Positions 33,726 through 43,397 are shown, counted from the first letter of the stretch. The stretch: DNA of 64,000 nucleotides from Ipomoea triloba (GCF_003576645.1 NC_044924.1:29603600-29667599); one strand, 5' to 3'. Made by a program: numbers and translations. The notes: a model not told the origin generated them from the letters alone.

Positions 33726-33847
33726 TTTTTTTTTTTCAAGCTCAGGGCTTTGCTTGTGTTGAACTGACAAGTTTGTTTCGTTTTTCTTCCTGTTGTGCTG
33801 ATAGGTTGGTGATCGTGCCTACCAATAACCAGGTTAGTTCCTCTATT

Positions 33848-34774
33848 ATGGACTTGAATTCAAATTCGTACACGGAGTCTTCTGACAATGAATATTCATC
33901 TTATGATGGTGAAGATACATTGACCTATGGTGGTGACACCGAGGCATTGGCCCATGGTGATGACACCGAAGACACCTCCTCTCTGTCTTCCTCTTCTTCC
34001 GAAGAAGACACCGTAGATCTCGATCCTCCTGCCCCTTCTGTTAGTCGTAAAAGGAAGAGGCGCCAGCGCCAGATCTCGTATTCCCCCATAGATAGTTCCC
34101 TTATCGAGAGTACCTATCGATATCTAAAACCTGGCGATGTAGAAGATATCCAGGGTCTAGTGTGTGGGAATGTTAGAATTGTCATCCCTAGGCATGATGT
34201 TAGCATCATGGAACCCCCGGAGCCCTCCTTTTTTGGTGTTCACCTGTTGTCCGTGCAGGTAGGACTTAGGTTTCCCCTTCACCCTTTCCTGATCGAGTTT
34301 CTGAATTTTTATGAAATAGCCCCGGGTCAGCTTGCCCCAAACGGCCACCAGGTTATCGCAGGATTTCTTTCTGTGTGTCGCCAAAAACGGATGCAGCCCT
34401 CCTTAGGTCTTTTCCAGTCGTTGTTTAGAGTCATGAGGGCACCTAGAGAGGGTAAGGGTTTCGTGTGTATCTCTTCTATGCCCCGTAAGCATCTTTTCGA
34501 TGATCGTCCCTCCTTCAACAAGGACTGGAAATCTAGGTTCTTCTTTGTCTCCCTAGGTATCCCTTCTCCTTTTGTTGTCGCATGGGGTACCCGAGTTAGA
34601 TGCCATCCAACTTTAGATGAGAGTCCAAATATGTTTAGGAAGGTTAAGAAACTTCTGAAGGGTGGTCCTTTTAAGGTTGTCGAGAGTACTTCTGAGTGGT
34701 GGCTTCAGGATTTGGGGTTTAAGAGGATCCGGCCAGCTGCCCTTGACGTCCCTGGTACCCCTCTCGGTGTTTAG
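33848..34774 (+). CDS. Antisense 'putative gypsy-type transposon' (Transposase_28-like) ORF
   Basis: 308 residues from the ATG at 33848; the open frame extends upstream without another ATG. After an acidic Ser/Asp-rich start and a basic KRKRRQRQ patch comes a region with FGVHLLSVQVGLRFPLHPFL, EFLNFYEIAPGQLAPNGHQV and WKSRFFFVSL. This is the pattern of the plant 'putative gypsy-type transposon' domain (PF04195). Such extra ORFs in antisense orientation are known from Tat-lineage elements. Their function is unknown. It is complete and free of stops. Confidence 0.7.
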   Translation: MDLNSNSYTESSDNEYSSYDGEDTLTYGGDTEALAHGDDTEDTSSLSSSSSEEDTVDLDPPAPSVSRKRKRRQRQISYSPIDSSLIESTYRYLKPGDVEDIQGLVCGNVRIVIPRHDVSIMEPPEPSFFGVHLLSVQVGLRFPLHPFLIEFLNFYEIAPGQLAPNGHQVIAGFLSVCRQKRMQPSLGLFQSLFRVMRAPREGKGFVCISSMPRKHLFDDRPSFNKDWKSRFFFVSLGIPSPFVVAWGTRVRCHPTLDESPNMFRKVKKLLKGGPFKVVESTSEWWLQDLGFKRIRPAALDVPGTPLGV

Positions 34775-34837
34775 CTGTTTCTTGCATGGTGTTTTCTTGT
34801 AACTGTTTGTCATAACTTGAAATTGTTTGCATGTGCT

Positions 34838-35887
34838 ATGTCGTCGAAAGGTGCTATATCTTCAACAGCTGCTCGGTACTTGTCGCAAAGCGGGCAGTAT
34901 CCTTCCAAGAGAAACAAAACTGATAAAAAGGGAAAGAAGAGTCAAGCTTCCACATCTGGTGGAGGAGCTTGTAACCTGACGCTTCCGCGAACAAGATCTT
35001 CAACTCAGCCCCCGCCTCCAACTTCGAATGTGGATCCCTTGTCCGAGGGATTGTCTGCCCAGCCCCCCGAGCAAGGGGAAGCCTCGCCATTTCCACGCAT
35101 TCGAACCAACTTGGTCCGGCTCGGTATGGATGTGCTCCCCGGGAAATCCTTCTTAGAGGGTACTATTGACGCCCCCGAGCTTGTTCGTAACCTCATCACC
35201 CCAAGAGATGCAGAAATTCTTGAAGAGCAGGGTTTGGCTGCGCTACGGGAGCGATATTGCAAAATGGCGATGGAGTCTGTGGTGATAGGGGACAGTCTTC
35301 ATTCGCAGTACGAAGCTATGCTCCACAATGCTCTTAAGCAGAGGAAGGAATTCGCAGAAGACCTACTGCTGCGGGATACCGAGTTGAAGAAACTAAGGGA
35401 AGAGAACACAACGCTGAAAACTGATTACTCAAAGTTGGAGCAGAAGCTGAAGGATGAGCGAAAGGGGCACAAGGAGACTCGTGCTATTGTTACCAAGCTG
35501 GAAAACGCACGAGAGACTTACAAGCAGTCAACTGAGTTCAAGGATGACGTCTGGGCGTTTATGAGCACTCCTGAAGGTGTAGAGGAGTTTTCTGGGTCCG
35601 AGGTTGGTCGGGCTGCACTCGAGGCACAGACTCAGCTAGCATTCGACCTTGGAATGTTCACCATGCAGCAGCAGATTTATCTGGTGCTTAAGGAAGAGAA
35701 TCCTAATTTTGATCCGGAGGCTGTGGGCTTGCCTAAGTTTATGGAGAATCCTGACCCTGAGTCTGAGGAGTACGCCATATCCCCTGTTGATGCTGATGAT
35801 GCGGGAGTGTCCGATCGTCCTGACAACACCAACACTGCTGCCCAGGACGCCGCTGAGGATCCCACCACTGCTACGAAGGATGCTTAG
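34838..35887 (+). CDS. Antisense coiled-coil ORF of the LTR element
   Basis: 349 residues from ATG 34838 (MSSKGAISSTAARYLSQSG). The first part is polar and low in complexity. About residues 175-240 form a strong coiled coil (ELKKLREENTTLKTDYSKLE and on). The end is acidic (DAAEDPTTATKDA). It starts 64 bases after the preceding antisense ORF, so the two may be exons of one protein or separate frames of one transcript. No enzymatic motif is seen. Confidence 0.6.
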   Translation: MSSKGAISSTAARYLSQSGQYPSKRNKTDKKGKKSQASTSGGGACNLTLPRTRSSTQPPPPTSNVDPLSEGLSAQPPEQGEASPFPRIRTNLVRLGMDVLPGKSFLEGTIDAPELVRNLITPRDAEILEEQGLAALRERYCKMAMESVVIGDSLHSQYEAMLHNALKQRKEFAEDLLLRDTELKKLREENTTLKTDYSKLEQKLKDERKGHKETRAIVTKLENARETYKQSTEFKDDVWAFMSTPEGVEEFSGSEVGRAALEAQTQLAFDLGMFTMQQQIYLVLKEENPNFDPEAVGLPKFMENPDPESEEYAISPVDADDAGVSDRPDNTNTAAQDAAEDPTTATKDA

Positions 35888-36034
35888 CATATTTGATGCA
35901 TATTTGATTTATTTATTCGCACTGTTTTTTGAATACTAGTTTCGCAGTTATTCGTGTGTTGAACACTTGTATTGTTTTTTCTGAATACTAGATTCGAGTT
36001 GTTTTGAACCCTTGTTTTGTTTTTCGAAATTTTT

Positions 36035-36215
36035 TTTCCCGTGACCTTGGCCAGCGCCGAAGTCATGGTGCGTGACCTTGGCCAGCGCAGAAGTCATGGT
36101 GCGTGACTTCGGCGCTAGGCCGAGGTCACGCCGTAGTGTGACTTCGGCCCTGGCTGAAGTCACGGTACGTGACTTCGGCGCTAGGCCGAAGTCGCGATTT
36201 TTTTTTTTTTTTTTT
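36035..36215. repeat. GC-rich palindromic array, right
   Basis: Four to five units of 'gtgacttcggcgctaggccgaagtc' type, the same family as 33400-33715, end in a T-run (36198-36219). This gives a mirror-like frame around the antisense ORFs. Confidence 0.8.
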
Positions 36216-36329
36216 TTTTACTTATACGATGCTCTTATAACGAAAAACATGGAATTTTATTCATCTGGGTTGGACGGACCAACACTGTGGACGGACCAAG
36301 ACAAACTGGACAAACCAGGACTTGACTTC

Positions 36330-38744
36330 CTACTGATAAAATTTTCGTGTAGGATCGACCACCACGTCTTCTGTTTCAGATGCAGGCTCGGTGCGGGGCC
36401 AGCCCTCCTCTTCTCTCAGCACTTTTTCTGCGATGGTGTGGACTTGCAGACCTCTCTGTCCAATTTTCTTGCACGCTTTGACGTAGCAGCTACGAGCTGC
36501 TCTTTGATCTCCTCTCGCAACTCCTATCCCGTATGGCGTGGGAAACTTCATGCACAGGTGCTCCATCGAAATTATCGCCTTCAAATCTTCCAGAGCTGGC
36601 CTCCCCAGTATGATGTTATGGGCACATGTGAGTTTCACAACGATGAACTCCATGTTGATTCTGGAGGTGTTGGGGCTCACACCTATCTCTACTGGTAGTA
36701 CCACGGATCCCTCCATCTCTATTGAATCCCCAGTAAAACCAGAAAGTGGAGTCCGTACCTCTTTGAGTTGATTTCTGGGCAGTCCCAGTTTGGTGAAAGC
36801 GTCGTAGTACATCACGTTGACTGAGCTTCCGGTATCTACGAGTATGCGATGCATGATGCTGTTGTTGATCTCCATCTTGATTACCAACGCATCTTGGTGC
36901 GGTAGTGGACCTTCTGGGAGGTCATCGTCAGAGAAGGTAATGGCTTCCCTCCTCTGCTTTTTTCCCTTTGGAAGGCTGACCACCTCACCTACATATAACT
37001 GGCGACTCCACTTCTTCCTCTCTGCTTGTGTGTCTCCGCCTGCAGGACCTCCGTAGATGAAGTGTATGGTCTGCTTCTTGTGTTTCCTGGGCTCTTCTGT
37101 GTCTTTGTCAGAGAGATCTGTTACTGTAACTTGGTCGTGCTCCCTTTTCTTACCACTCGAGAATGACGGCTCGGAGTTGTCATCCTTTTTCCAAACGTTT
37201 TTTGGTGGATTCCGCGGAGGTTGTTGCTGGCTTGACTTTTGGCCTGACTTTTGCTGGTCTGACCGTTTGATGAACTGTCTGAAATATCCCCTCTGGATGA
37301 GTTCCTCAATCTGGCGTTTTAACACGTTGCATTCGTCGGTATCATGGCCCACCTGCCTATGGAATCTGCAGTACTTGGATTGATCCGCATTTGGAGAGAC
37401 TTTCATGCACTCCTGTGGAAATTGCACGATCCCCATGTCTTCAGCTTGATTTAGGATTACGCTAACTGGGTGAGTTAGCGGTGTCAGATGTCGTAATGGG
37501 ATGAGGCGAGGTCGAGTTAGCGGTGTCAGATGTCGTAATGGGATGAGGCGAGGTCGGTCATCCGGTGTCAGATGTCGTAATGGGATGAGGCGAGGTCGGT
37601 CATCTCTTCCCTTCTTTGAGGATGGGATGAGGCGAGGTCGGTCATCTCTTCCCTTCTTTGAGGATTGTTGGTTTGGTCGTGGTGCCTGGCTGGGCGGACC
37701 AGCTTTATCAGGTCGCCCACTCTTTCGTCCTTCCTCCTCATCCTTTTTTCTCCTGTCAGCCTCCTCAGCGTCTGCGTACCGGTTGGCCGTTCTCATGAGG
37801 TCTTCATAAGAACGTGGGTGATGGGCGTTCATTTGTTTGTAGAAATCACCTGACCTTAGTGCTTGGATGAAGATGAGAATCGCTGCCTTGGAATCGAAGT
37901 CATATACGTTGTTGACTTCTTTTTTCCATTTGCTTAAGAAGTCTCGCAGGCTTTCTCCCTTATCCTGCTTTACCCCACCGAGGTGTGAGAATGGTTTCTT
38001 ATGTTGTATACTTCCTGAGAAATAAGACAAGAAACTTTTGGATAGCTCTGCAAAGGTTTGAATCGATCCGTCCGGGATTGTGTTAAACCAATCTTGAGCA
38101 GTTCCGTCCAAAGTGGACAAGAACGCTCTGCACATGATGGCATCGCCTGCCCCAATCATGACCATGGCTGCCTTGTATCTTGTCATATGGGTACGCGGAT
38201 CTGAAGTGCCAGTGTAGGCCTTAATGGTGGGTAGTCGAAAGTCTTTTGGAAGAGGAACTTCCATTATGTCAGGAGAGAATGGGGCGGCCATTCTTACCTC
38301 CGGTTCTGGTGAGTGTTCTCTTGCTTCTACTTTCTTTTCCAACTCATCTATCTGCCTTTGGAGTCTTTCCACCAGGCCTTCCTGTGGTGTCTTGTGTCTA
38401 GTGGAGTGACGCGGAGCCAATCCACCAGATTCGCCCATCCGTTCTTCGGATGGTCGTTTGGTTACTGCCTTTCCTGCTTGGGCACGGGGACCTCTATTGG
38501 AGGATCCTTGCACCCCCAGCCGATCTCGGACAGATCTAGAAGCCACTGGTCGTTCTCGAACAGATCTGGAAACTGGTTGAGTTCCACCTTCCTGTCGTTG
38601 AGTTCTGTTTTGCCTCGGAGATTGCACTTCTTCCTCCAGAGGGGGTGGTGGCGGTAAGATCTGGCCTTGCATTCCTGCGACCAATTGGGCCATCGTCGCG
38701 ACCGCCTGTTGGATGACCTGCGCTGCTGCCTGAAGGTCCACCAC
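36330..38744 (-). CDS. Gag-protease polyprotein of the Tat-like element
   Basis: The 804-codon open frame has a proline/arginine-rich start, then a Retrotrans_gag domain (about residues 170-330: PLPKDFRLPTIKAYTGTSDP, GTAQDWFNTIPDGSI, LRDFLSKWKKEVNNVYDF). A YCRFHRQVGHDTDEC zinc-binding-like motif and an aspartic protease (ILVDTGSSVNVMYYDAF, catalytic Asp about residue 637) follow. It stops at 36330 just where pol would begin. The natural start is probably the ATG at 38960, in the same frame, but a TAA at 38849-38847 interrupts it after 37 codons. The next in-frame ATG is at 38693. The middle (about 37440-37680) is expanded by repeats encoding RPRLIPLRHLTP. Confidence 0.85.
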   Translation of the reverse strand: MVDLQAAAQVIQQAVATMAQLVAGMQGQILPPPPPLEEEVQSPRQNRTQRQEGGTQPVSRSVRERPVASRSVRDRLGVQGSSNRGPRAQAGKAVTKRPSEERMGESGGLAPRHSTRHKTPQEGLVERLQRQIDELEKKVEAREHSPEPEVRMAAPFSPDIMEVPLPKDFRLPTIKAYTGTSDPRTHMTRYKAAMVMIGAGDAIMCRAFLSTLDGTAQDWFNTIPDGSIQTFAELSKSFLSYFSGSIQHKKPFSHLGGVKQDKGESLRDFLSKWKKEVNNVYDFDSKAAILIFIQALRSGDFYKQMNAHHPRSYEDLMRTANRYADAEEADRRKKDEEEGRKSGRPDKAGPPSQAPRPNQQSSKKGRDDRPRLIPSSKKGRDDRPRLIPLRHLTPDDRPRLIPLRHLTPLTRPRLIPLRHLTPLTHPVSVILNQAEDMGIVQFPQECMKVSPNADQSKYCRFHRQVGHDTDECNVLKRQIEELIQRGYFRQFIKRSDQQKSGQKSSQQQPPRNPPKNVWKKDDNSEPSFSSGKKREHDQVTVTDLSDKDTEEPRKHKKQTIHFIYGGPAGGDTQAERKKWSRQLYVGEVVSLPKGKKQRREAITFSDDDLPEGPLPHQDALVIKMEINNSIMHRILVDTGSSVNVMYYDAFTKLGLPRNQLKEVRTPLSGFTGDSIEMEGSVVLPVEIGVSPNTSRINMEFIVVKLTCAHNIILGRPALEDLKAIISMEHLCMKFPTPYGIGVARGDQRAARSCYVKACKKIGQRGLQVHTIAEKVLREEEGWPRTEPASETEDVVVDPTRKFYQ
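37440..37680 (-). repeat. In-frame tandem repeat within gag
   Basis: Units with 'gatgtcgtaatgggatgagg' recur about four times, overlapped by two copies of 'gtcatctcttcccttctttg'. All stay in frame, lengthening the linker between the gag core and the zinc-binding motif. Confidence 0.8.
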
Positions 38745-39025
38745 CGGGGCGGGAGCAGCAGTTGCTGGGAGGGAAGTACGGCCACCACCATGGTTGTTGT
38801 TGAGTTGGCTACGGAGGTCACCTTCTCTGCGGTTATTGTTGTTGAGTTAGCTGCGAAGGTCACCTCCACGGTTACTGTTGAGCTGCTCACGAAGATCACC
38901 GGAGGGGTGACCCTTGTTCAACTGACTAGGTGTATGCGAGCTGCTGGATCCAGTTGCCATTGATAGTGATGAGATGAACTGAGTAGTTTTTTGATTTTGT
39001 GATTTTAGCCTGAGATCTGATCTCG

Positions 39026-39045
39026 GCTCTCAATGAAAGCACCAA
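39026..39045 (-). promoter_or_regulatory. Candidate primer-binding site
   Basis: TTGGTGCTTTCATTGAGAGC on the minus strand directly follows the 5' LTR. I could not match it to a particular tRNA from memory. Confidence 0.5.
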
Positions 39046-39475
39046 TGACGGTAATAATGGGTTTACCGGTATATTATTTGAGTATTTGAATGTTTGAATA
39101 CAATGTTGAGCGTAATGCCCGGTGTACAAGTGAATTCAGTATGTATTGTCTAGTAAGAAGTCGTGTCTTTACTTTGCGTTGTGAGTCCTTTTATTCCCTT
39201 CAGCTCAGTAATGGAGCATTAAGGCTGCTGAACGTTGGTCATCAATGCTATCCATGCTGAGGAGCTGAACGCTGAGGAGCTGAACGTTGGCCATCAATGC
39301 TGAGGAGTTGGACCGTTGCGCATTGATGCTGAGGAGTGAGGTGTCTGGGGTAGTTTGAACGGCTGAGGAGCTGAACATTGGCCATCAATGCTGAAGGGTT
39401 GGACCGTTATGCTTGGGGAGTGAGGTGTCTTGGTCATGACAACGGTTCCGGGTCGGGTACCCAATTACCCTGTCA
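39046..39475 (-). repeat. 5' LTR of the Tat-like element
   Basis: 430 bp. Relative to the other LTR it lacks eight bases at about 39410 and has one G-to-A change ('gctgaacattgg'). Confidence 0.92.
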
Positions 39476-39807
39476 GTGGCCAACACGTTGAGCTTTCTTG
39501 CATCTGTGAGTGTTATACTGTTACTCATAAGTGGTTTGCCCTTCATCGTAAATTGTTTATGTACATAATGATGATCATAATGTGGGTGGCAATCACTGCA
39601 GCCGCTGTAAGCTATGTTGTGTGCCTGCAAATGACTACTATGTTCAGTCCAGCTGCTAACATCTTGACCTTCATCTGGGCCTGTTTGTTTGTAACACTTG
39701 CAGTGATTATTGGTGTTGGGTATATAATTAAGGTTATAGTGGTGGTCATAAAAGCATTGAAGGCAAGGCGGAAGAAGAATTCAAGTTCAATCATGTATCA
39801 AGCTTAG

Positions 39808-40655
39808 GATTCATCATATCCAGGCACAATCTACTGCACTTATATATATTGGCTGGATATGATGGACACAACCATTATTGTTTTTAACAATATAATTCAA
39901 TTCCCTTATATCACTTTATGTCACTTCTCCAATAAATAAATTTGAATAAACTTTGTTTTCTGAATTTTTACCATTATTAATATTTGTAAGGAATTGCGGG
40001 CATTGTATAGATTATGATGCTCATTATTGAAAGATCAGGAATTTACAACTCCAAATATTGTTGTTAGAATCTTTATTTTAATAGGCCGGTTTATACTTGT
40101 AAATAAAGGTCAAAATAGGGAAGCACTCCAGTGAGAATGGGCGCCCAAGGTAAGAAGAGAAATAAGAACTAATCTAAGCGGTTTATCTGTGAAAATTAAC
40201 GGATCAGATGTACAGTAATTTTTTAAAAAAGTACAGTGGAATTTTTGTAAATAACACGAATTTTGTATGCGAATAACATGTGTTAAAACTGCAAGTAACA
40301 TATGCAAGTATACAAGTAAAACCACTTAAAGTGCAACTATTTACACTTAATAGTGCAAGTAATTTATCTTTTCACATTGGTGCACTTTATGATAATAGTT
40401 TTCACATAGGTGGCTTGGTGCGCTTAATGATCGATATTGTTTTTTCATATTAGTCCATTTAATGATAACGTTTGGTACAACTAATGATCGATAGCGTTAG
40501 GTACACTTAGTATTGTTACTCGATATATATTATATTACTACACTTTTAATACATTTTACTTATGTTGATAAATAGTTTGTTGATAGATAAATTATATATA
40601 TTGTGTTGATATATAGTGTGTTGATATGAATTTTGAGCTCTACAGGTACAAGAAT
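39808..40655. other. 3' flank of gene D, then nothing recognised
   Basis: The family 3' block with AATAAA (39945-39950) and 'gatgctcattattgaaag' (40016-40034) is present. After about 40080 the sequence is AT-rich with no gene, RNA or clear repeat. Confidence 0.6.
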
Positions 40656-40659
40656 TAAA

Positions 40660-41059
40660 AAAAAATAGGGGTTTTAATTAAAATAAATAAAATAATAATA
40701 ATAATAAAAAAGCATCCGCAACTGTTCTTCACTAAGAACAATAGCAGATGAATTAAAAAAACAACCACAACAACAATCCGCGACCATTCTTCTCAAAGAA
40801 CGGTTGCGGAAATTTATGAATTAAAAAATATATAATTCGCAACTATTCTTCTCAAAGAACGGTGGCAGATGACTCAACTTTTCGCAACTATTTCACAACA
40901 GTCGCGTAAAGTCCTAGGTTTTCTGCGATCCTAGTATCCACTACTGTTGTATTACAATTGAGCGAAAAACCCTTTACAGCAGTAGTATCCACTACTGTTG
41001 TACAATAGTTGAGCGAAAAACTCTTTACAAGTAGCGGATGAGTTGTTTTGTACTAGTGT
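40660..41059. mobile_element. CACTA-type terminus (right end)
   Basis: It ends TTTTGTACTAGTG, the inverted form of a CACTAGTACAAAA terminal repeat. It is preceded by subterminal repeats 'ttcttctcaaagaacggt' and 'tagtatccactactgttgtac'. The opposite end was not found. It lies at the outer edge of the right duplication arm. Confidence 0.5.
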
Positions 41060-41194
41060 AAATTGCTAGTCACCCCCTTAACCCCCAAGGGGTCTTCATT
41101 ACCTTTGATCAGTCAAGGTCTCACAATGACCCTCTAGTTGCTAGTGCGATTCGAACCTCCACACTGTGAGTAGGGTAAAATTTTAGGGTGATCG

Positions 41195-41600
41195 ATTGAA
41201 TCAAATGAGCTTGCCCCACGGGAAAATCGATCATATATATTTGTTATGATTGAAGCTATTGCATTTTGTTTACTACTTCTGTACGTGTGGATTGTTGTTG
41301 AATTATTGAAGAAATTATGGATTTGTTCCCTTTCATCAATATCACTGTTCATCTAATCCTATATATATTCTTGTTTTAAAACGTGTGATTAATTTTATTT
41401 CGTACGTGCCTTATATATTCTTCTCTCTGAAAGTGATGCATACTATATATTGCTTTAATTATTGTCATGCATCTCAGATAGGAATGAAGAATATATACCA
41501 TATGTTTAGGGTTTCAAATAAAGTTTATGTATTTCTTTCTTGCTTTATTTATAGATTGCTTCAATCATTCTACTCTCAGATAGGAAGGAACAATTAATAT
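41195..41600. repeat. Right arm of the inverted duplication upstream of gene E
   Basis: It is the reverse complement of 4243-4434 and 2808-2999 with a short spacer (41406-41419). It shows the arrangement that existed in the left arm before about 1.2 kb of foreign DNA was added there. Confidence 0.75.
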
Positions 41601-41700
41601 ACACCATACCGTACAAGATAAGGTCTCAACTTTAATTCCTAGCAAGCTAAGATAAGGAAATTCCAAGACATAGTGGAGAACAGAAGTCATTATATTGTCC

Positions 41701-41710
41701 TATAAATATA
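41701..41710 (+). promoter_or_regulatory. TATA box of gene E
   Basis: CCTATAAATATATTCTGATGG is the variant shared with gene A. C and D have 'ttcctacgcc' after the TATA box instead. It lies 105 bases before the ATG. Confidence 0.72.
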
Positions 41711-41805
41711 TTCTGATGGATATTGTGGCTATTCCTACATACATACACACCATCACATCTTGTGTAGTTGCATCCAGCTTTCTTGGAAAAAAAAAAATTA
41801 AAATA

Positions 41806-43397
41806 ATGGAAAGAATGGTTTTGGAAGTTGCACTAAAAGGAGATGTAGCAAGCTTAAAGAAGCTATTAGAGGAAGATCCTCTGATTCTGGAGAGATGCAT
41901 GGTTAGTGTTTACTCCAACGACACACCATTGCATGTGGCAGCAATGCTTGGGTATGAGGATTTTGCGAATGAAATCCTTAGGAGAAAACCCGAGCTAGCC
42001 AAAGAGTTGAATTCCAATCAATCTTCGCCTCTTCACCTCGCGGCTGCCATGGGGCATGCGGGGGTTGTTAGAGCTCTACTGTTAGTTGATCGCGGGATGC
42101 TTAAGGGTCGTGATAGAGACGGGCTCACTCCCTTCCACCTTGCAGCTGTGAAAGGGAGAGTGGAGGTGTTGAAGGAGATGATGAGTGATGATGATGGTGA
42201 AATTTGTAGCAGTGAATTAAGTGAGGTGATGGCGATGGATGGTGAGAAGTTGGGAGAGAGCATTTTGCAGATGTGTGTTAAGTATGGGCAGTTGGAGGCT
42301 CTGAAGCTTCTTGTGGAGATGATAGCAGACAGAGATGGCGGCGAGGTAAACTTATTCATTTATTTCAAGAAATTAAAACTGCGGGCGCTTAATTGCCACT
42401 TATGCCCAATTTTAAATGTTATTATATTCTGAAAGTAAAATCTGTATACCACTTGTTAGATCAAACATATATCACTTATGCCAAAAGGTATAGCTAGTAG
42501 TGAAGGCACAATGCAAATTTTATTTTTTTATTTATAGACCGCAATTACATTGGGTGGCTGGGTGCTGGACTTGTCCTGGCTGAGGTTTTGGCACTGATGA
42601 TATATTATATTGTTGTAACGAACCAGGGTGTGAAGTTTTTGGTCCAACGTAGTGGAATACAAGTGAATAATGGGAAAGAGATTGGAGGTGGGAGGGAGAA
42701 TTCAGAGAAATATAAGAAAAAGAAAGAGAGTTGGATTAATGAAATGCGTGAGGGGTTAATGGTGGCAGCTTCGTTGCTAGCAACAATGGCATTTCAGGCC
42801 ATTGTTAGCCCCCCTGGCGGTCTACTCTCGGAAACTCGAGTTATCGAAGATGCGGTGGCTGCTGCATGTGATTGGTTTAGTTGTTTATTTGGAATAGCTT
42901 TTCTTATATATGACAATGATAACAATGATGCTGCTGCTCCAGCACCGGCGCCTACTTATTCTGATAAAAAAGGTTATATAGGAGAATCTGTGATGTCTTA
43001 TTACCAACCAATTGCTTATCAAGTGTTCGTAGTGGCCAACACGTTAAGCTTTCTTGCATCTCTCAGTGTCATAATGTTACTCATAAGTGGATTACCCCTT
43101 CATCGCAAATTCTTTATGTACGTAATGATGATCACAATGTGGGTGGCAATTACTGCAGCGGGTTTCAGCTATGTTACGTGCCTGCAAATGATTACTGCTT
43201 CTTCGCCCTCTACGTGGCAAATAACTTACATGCTCACCTTAACCTGGGGCAGTGTATTTGCAGTACTTGCAGTGCTTATTGGTGCTGGGTATGTAATTAA
43301 GGTCACAGTGGCGATCATAAAATGGTTGCCAACATTGAAGAACAAGAAGAAGAAGAAGAAGAATTCTTCTTCTTCAATGCTGCTGCATCAAGTTTAA
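41806..43397 (+). CDS. ANK-PGG gene E (intact), ankyrin-repeat membrane protein
   Basis: Exons 41806-42345 and 42627-43397 (donor GCGAG|GTAAAC, acceptor AACCAG|GGTGTG, phase 0) give 436 residues. The start is MERM, the conserved position; upstream in-frame codons lie in the leader. There are five ankyrin repeats in exon 1. The first half of repeat six (present in gene C as DAFGNTVLHLAVE) is missing, so VEMIADRDGGE joins directly to GVKFLVQRSG. The linker before the PGG domain is also shorter than in C. The PGG domain is complete: MVAASLLATMAFQAIVSPPGG, then three hydrophobic helices, and a lysine-rich tail. It is probably a membrane protein of the BDA1/ACD6/ITN1-like family; the role in defence is inferred from the family. 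Confidence 0.9.

Larger units (their letters stand above)
32059..39475 (-). mobile_element. Tat-like non-autonomous LTR retrotransposon, 7.4 kb, with antisense genes
   Basis: The LTRs at 32059-32496 and 39046-39475 (TGACGG...CTGTCA on +) are flanked by GTGGC (32054-32058 and 39476-39480). Orientation is minus: next to the 39046 LTR a candidate primer-binding site reads TTGGTGCTTTCATTGAGAGC, and next to the other LTR is a purine tract. By eye the LTRs differ by one substitution and one 8-base deletion, so the insertion is young. It encodes gag and an aspartic protease but no RT, RNase H or integrase, so it must move in trans. Two further ORFs run on the opposite strand. It interrupts exon 2 of gene D. 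Confidence 0.9.
26082..39807 (+). pseudogene. ANK-PGG gene D, split by two insertions and frameshifted
   Basis: Exon 1 (26082-26681, 200 codons) is intact from MERM to NQFE|GT and is very close to gene C. The intron, 104 bases in gene C, is about 4.9 kb here because of the insertion at about 26716-31555. Exon 2 resumes at 31625 (AVKFLVQRSR) and keeps the first PGG helix (MVAASLLATMAFQAVVSPPGG). It is then cut at 32058 by the LTR element and continues at 39481 with the remaining helices. The junction carries a clean GTGGC target duplication. In addition, a CCCC in gene C reads CCC here at about 39538-39541, so the frame would be lost even without the insertion. Exon 1 could still be transcribed; an intact protein is not possible. 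Confidence 0.9.

Noticed and set aside
41695..41805. In-frame N-terminal extension of gene E from an ATG before or inside the TATA block
   Set aside because: The ATG lies at or before the TATA box, and the extension is not conserved in paralogues C and D. The MERM start fits better.
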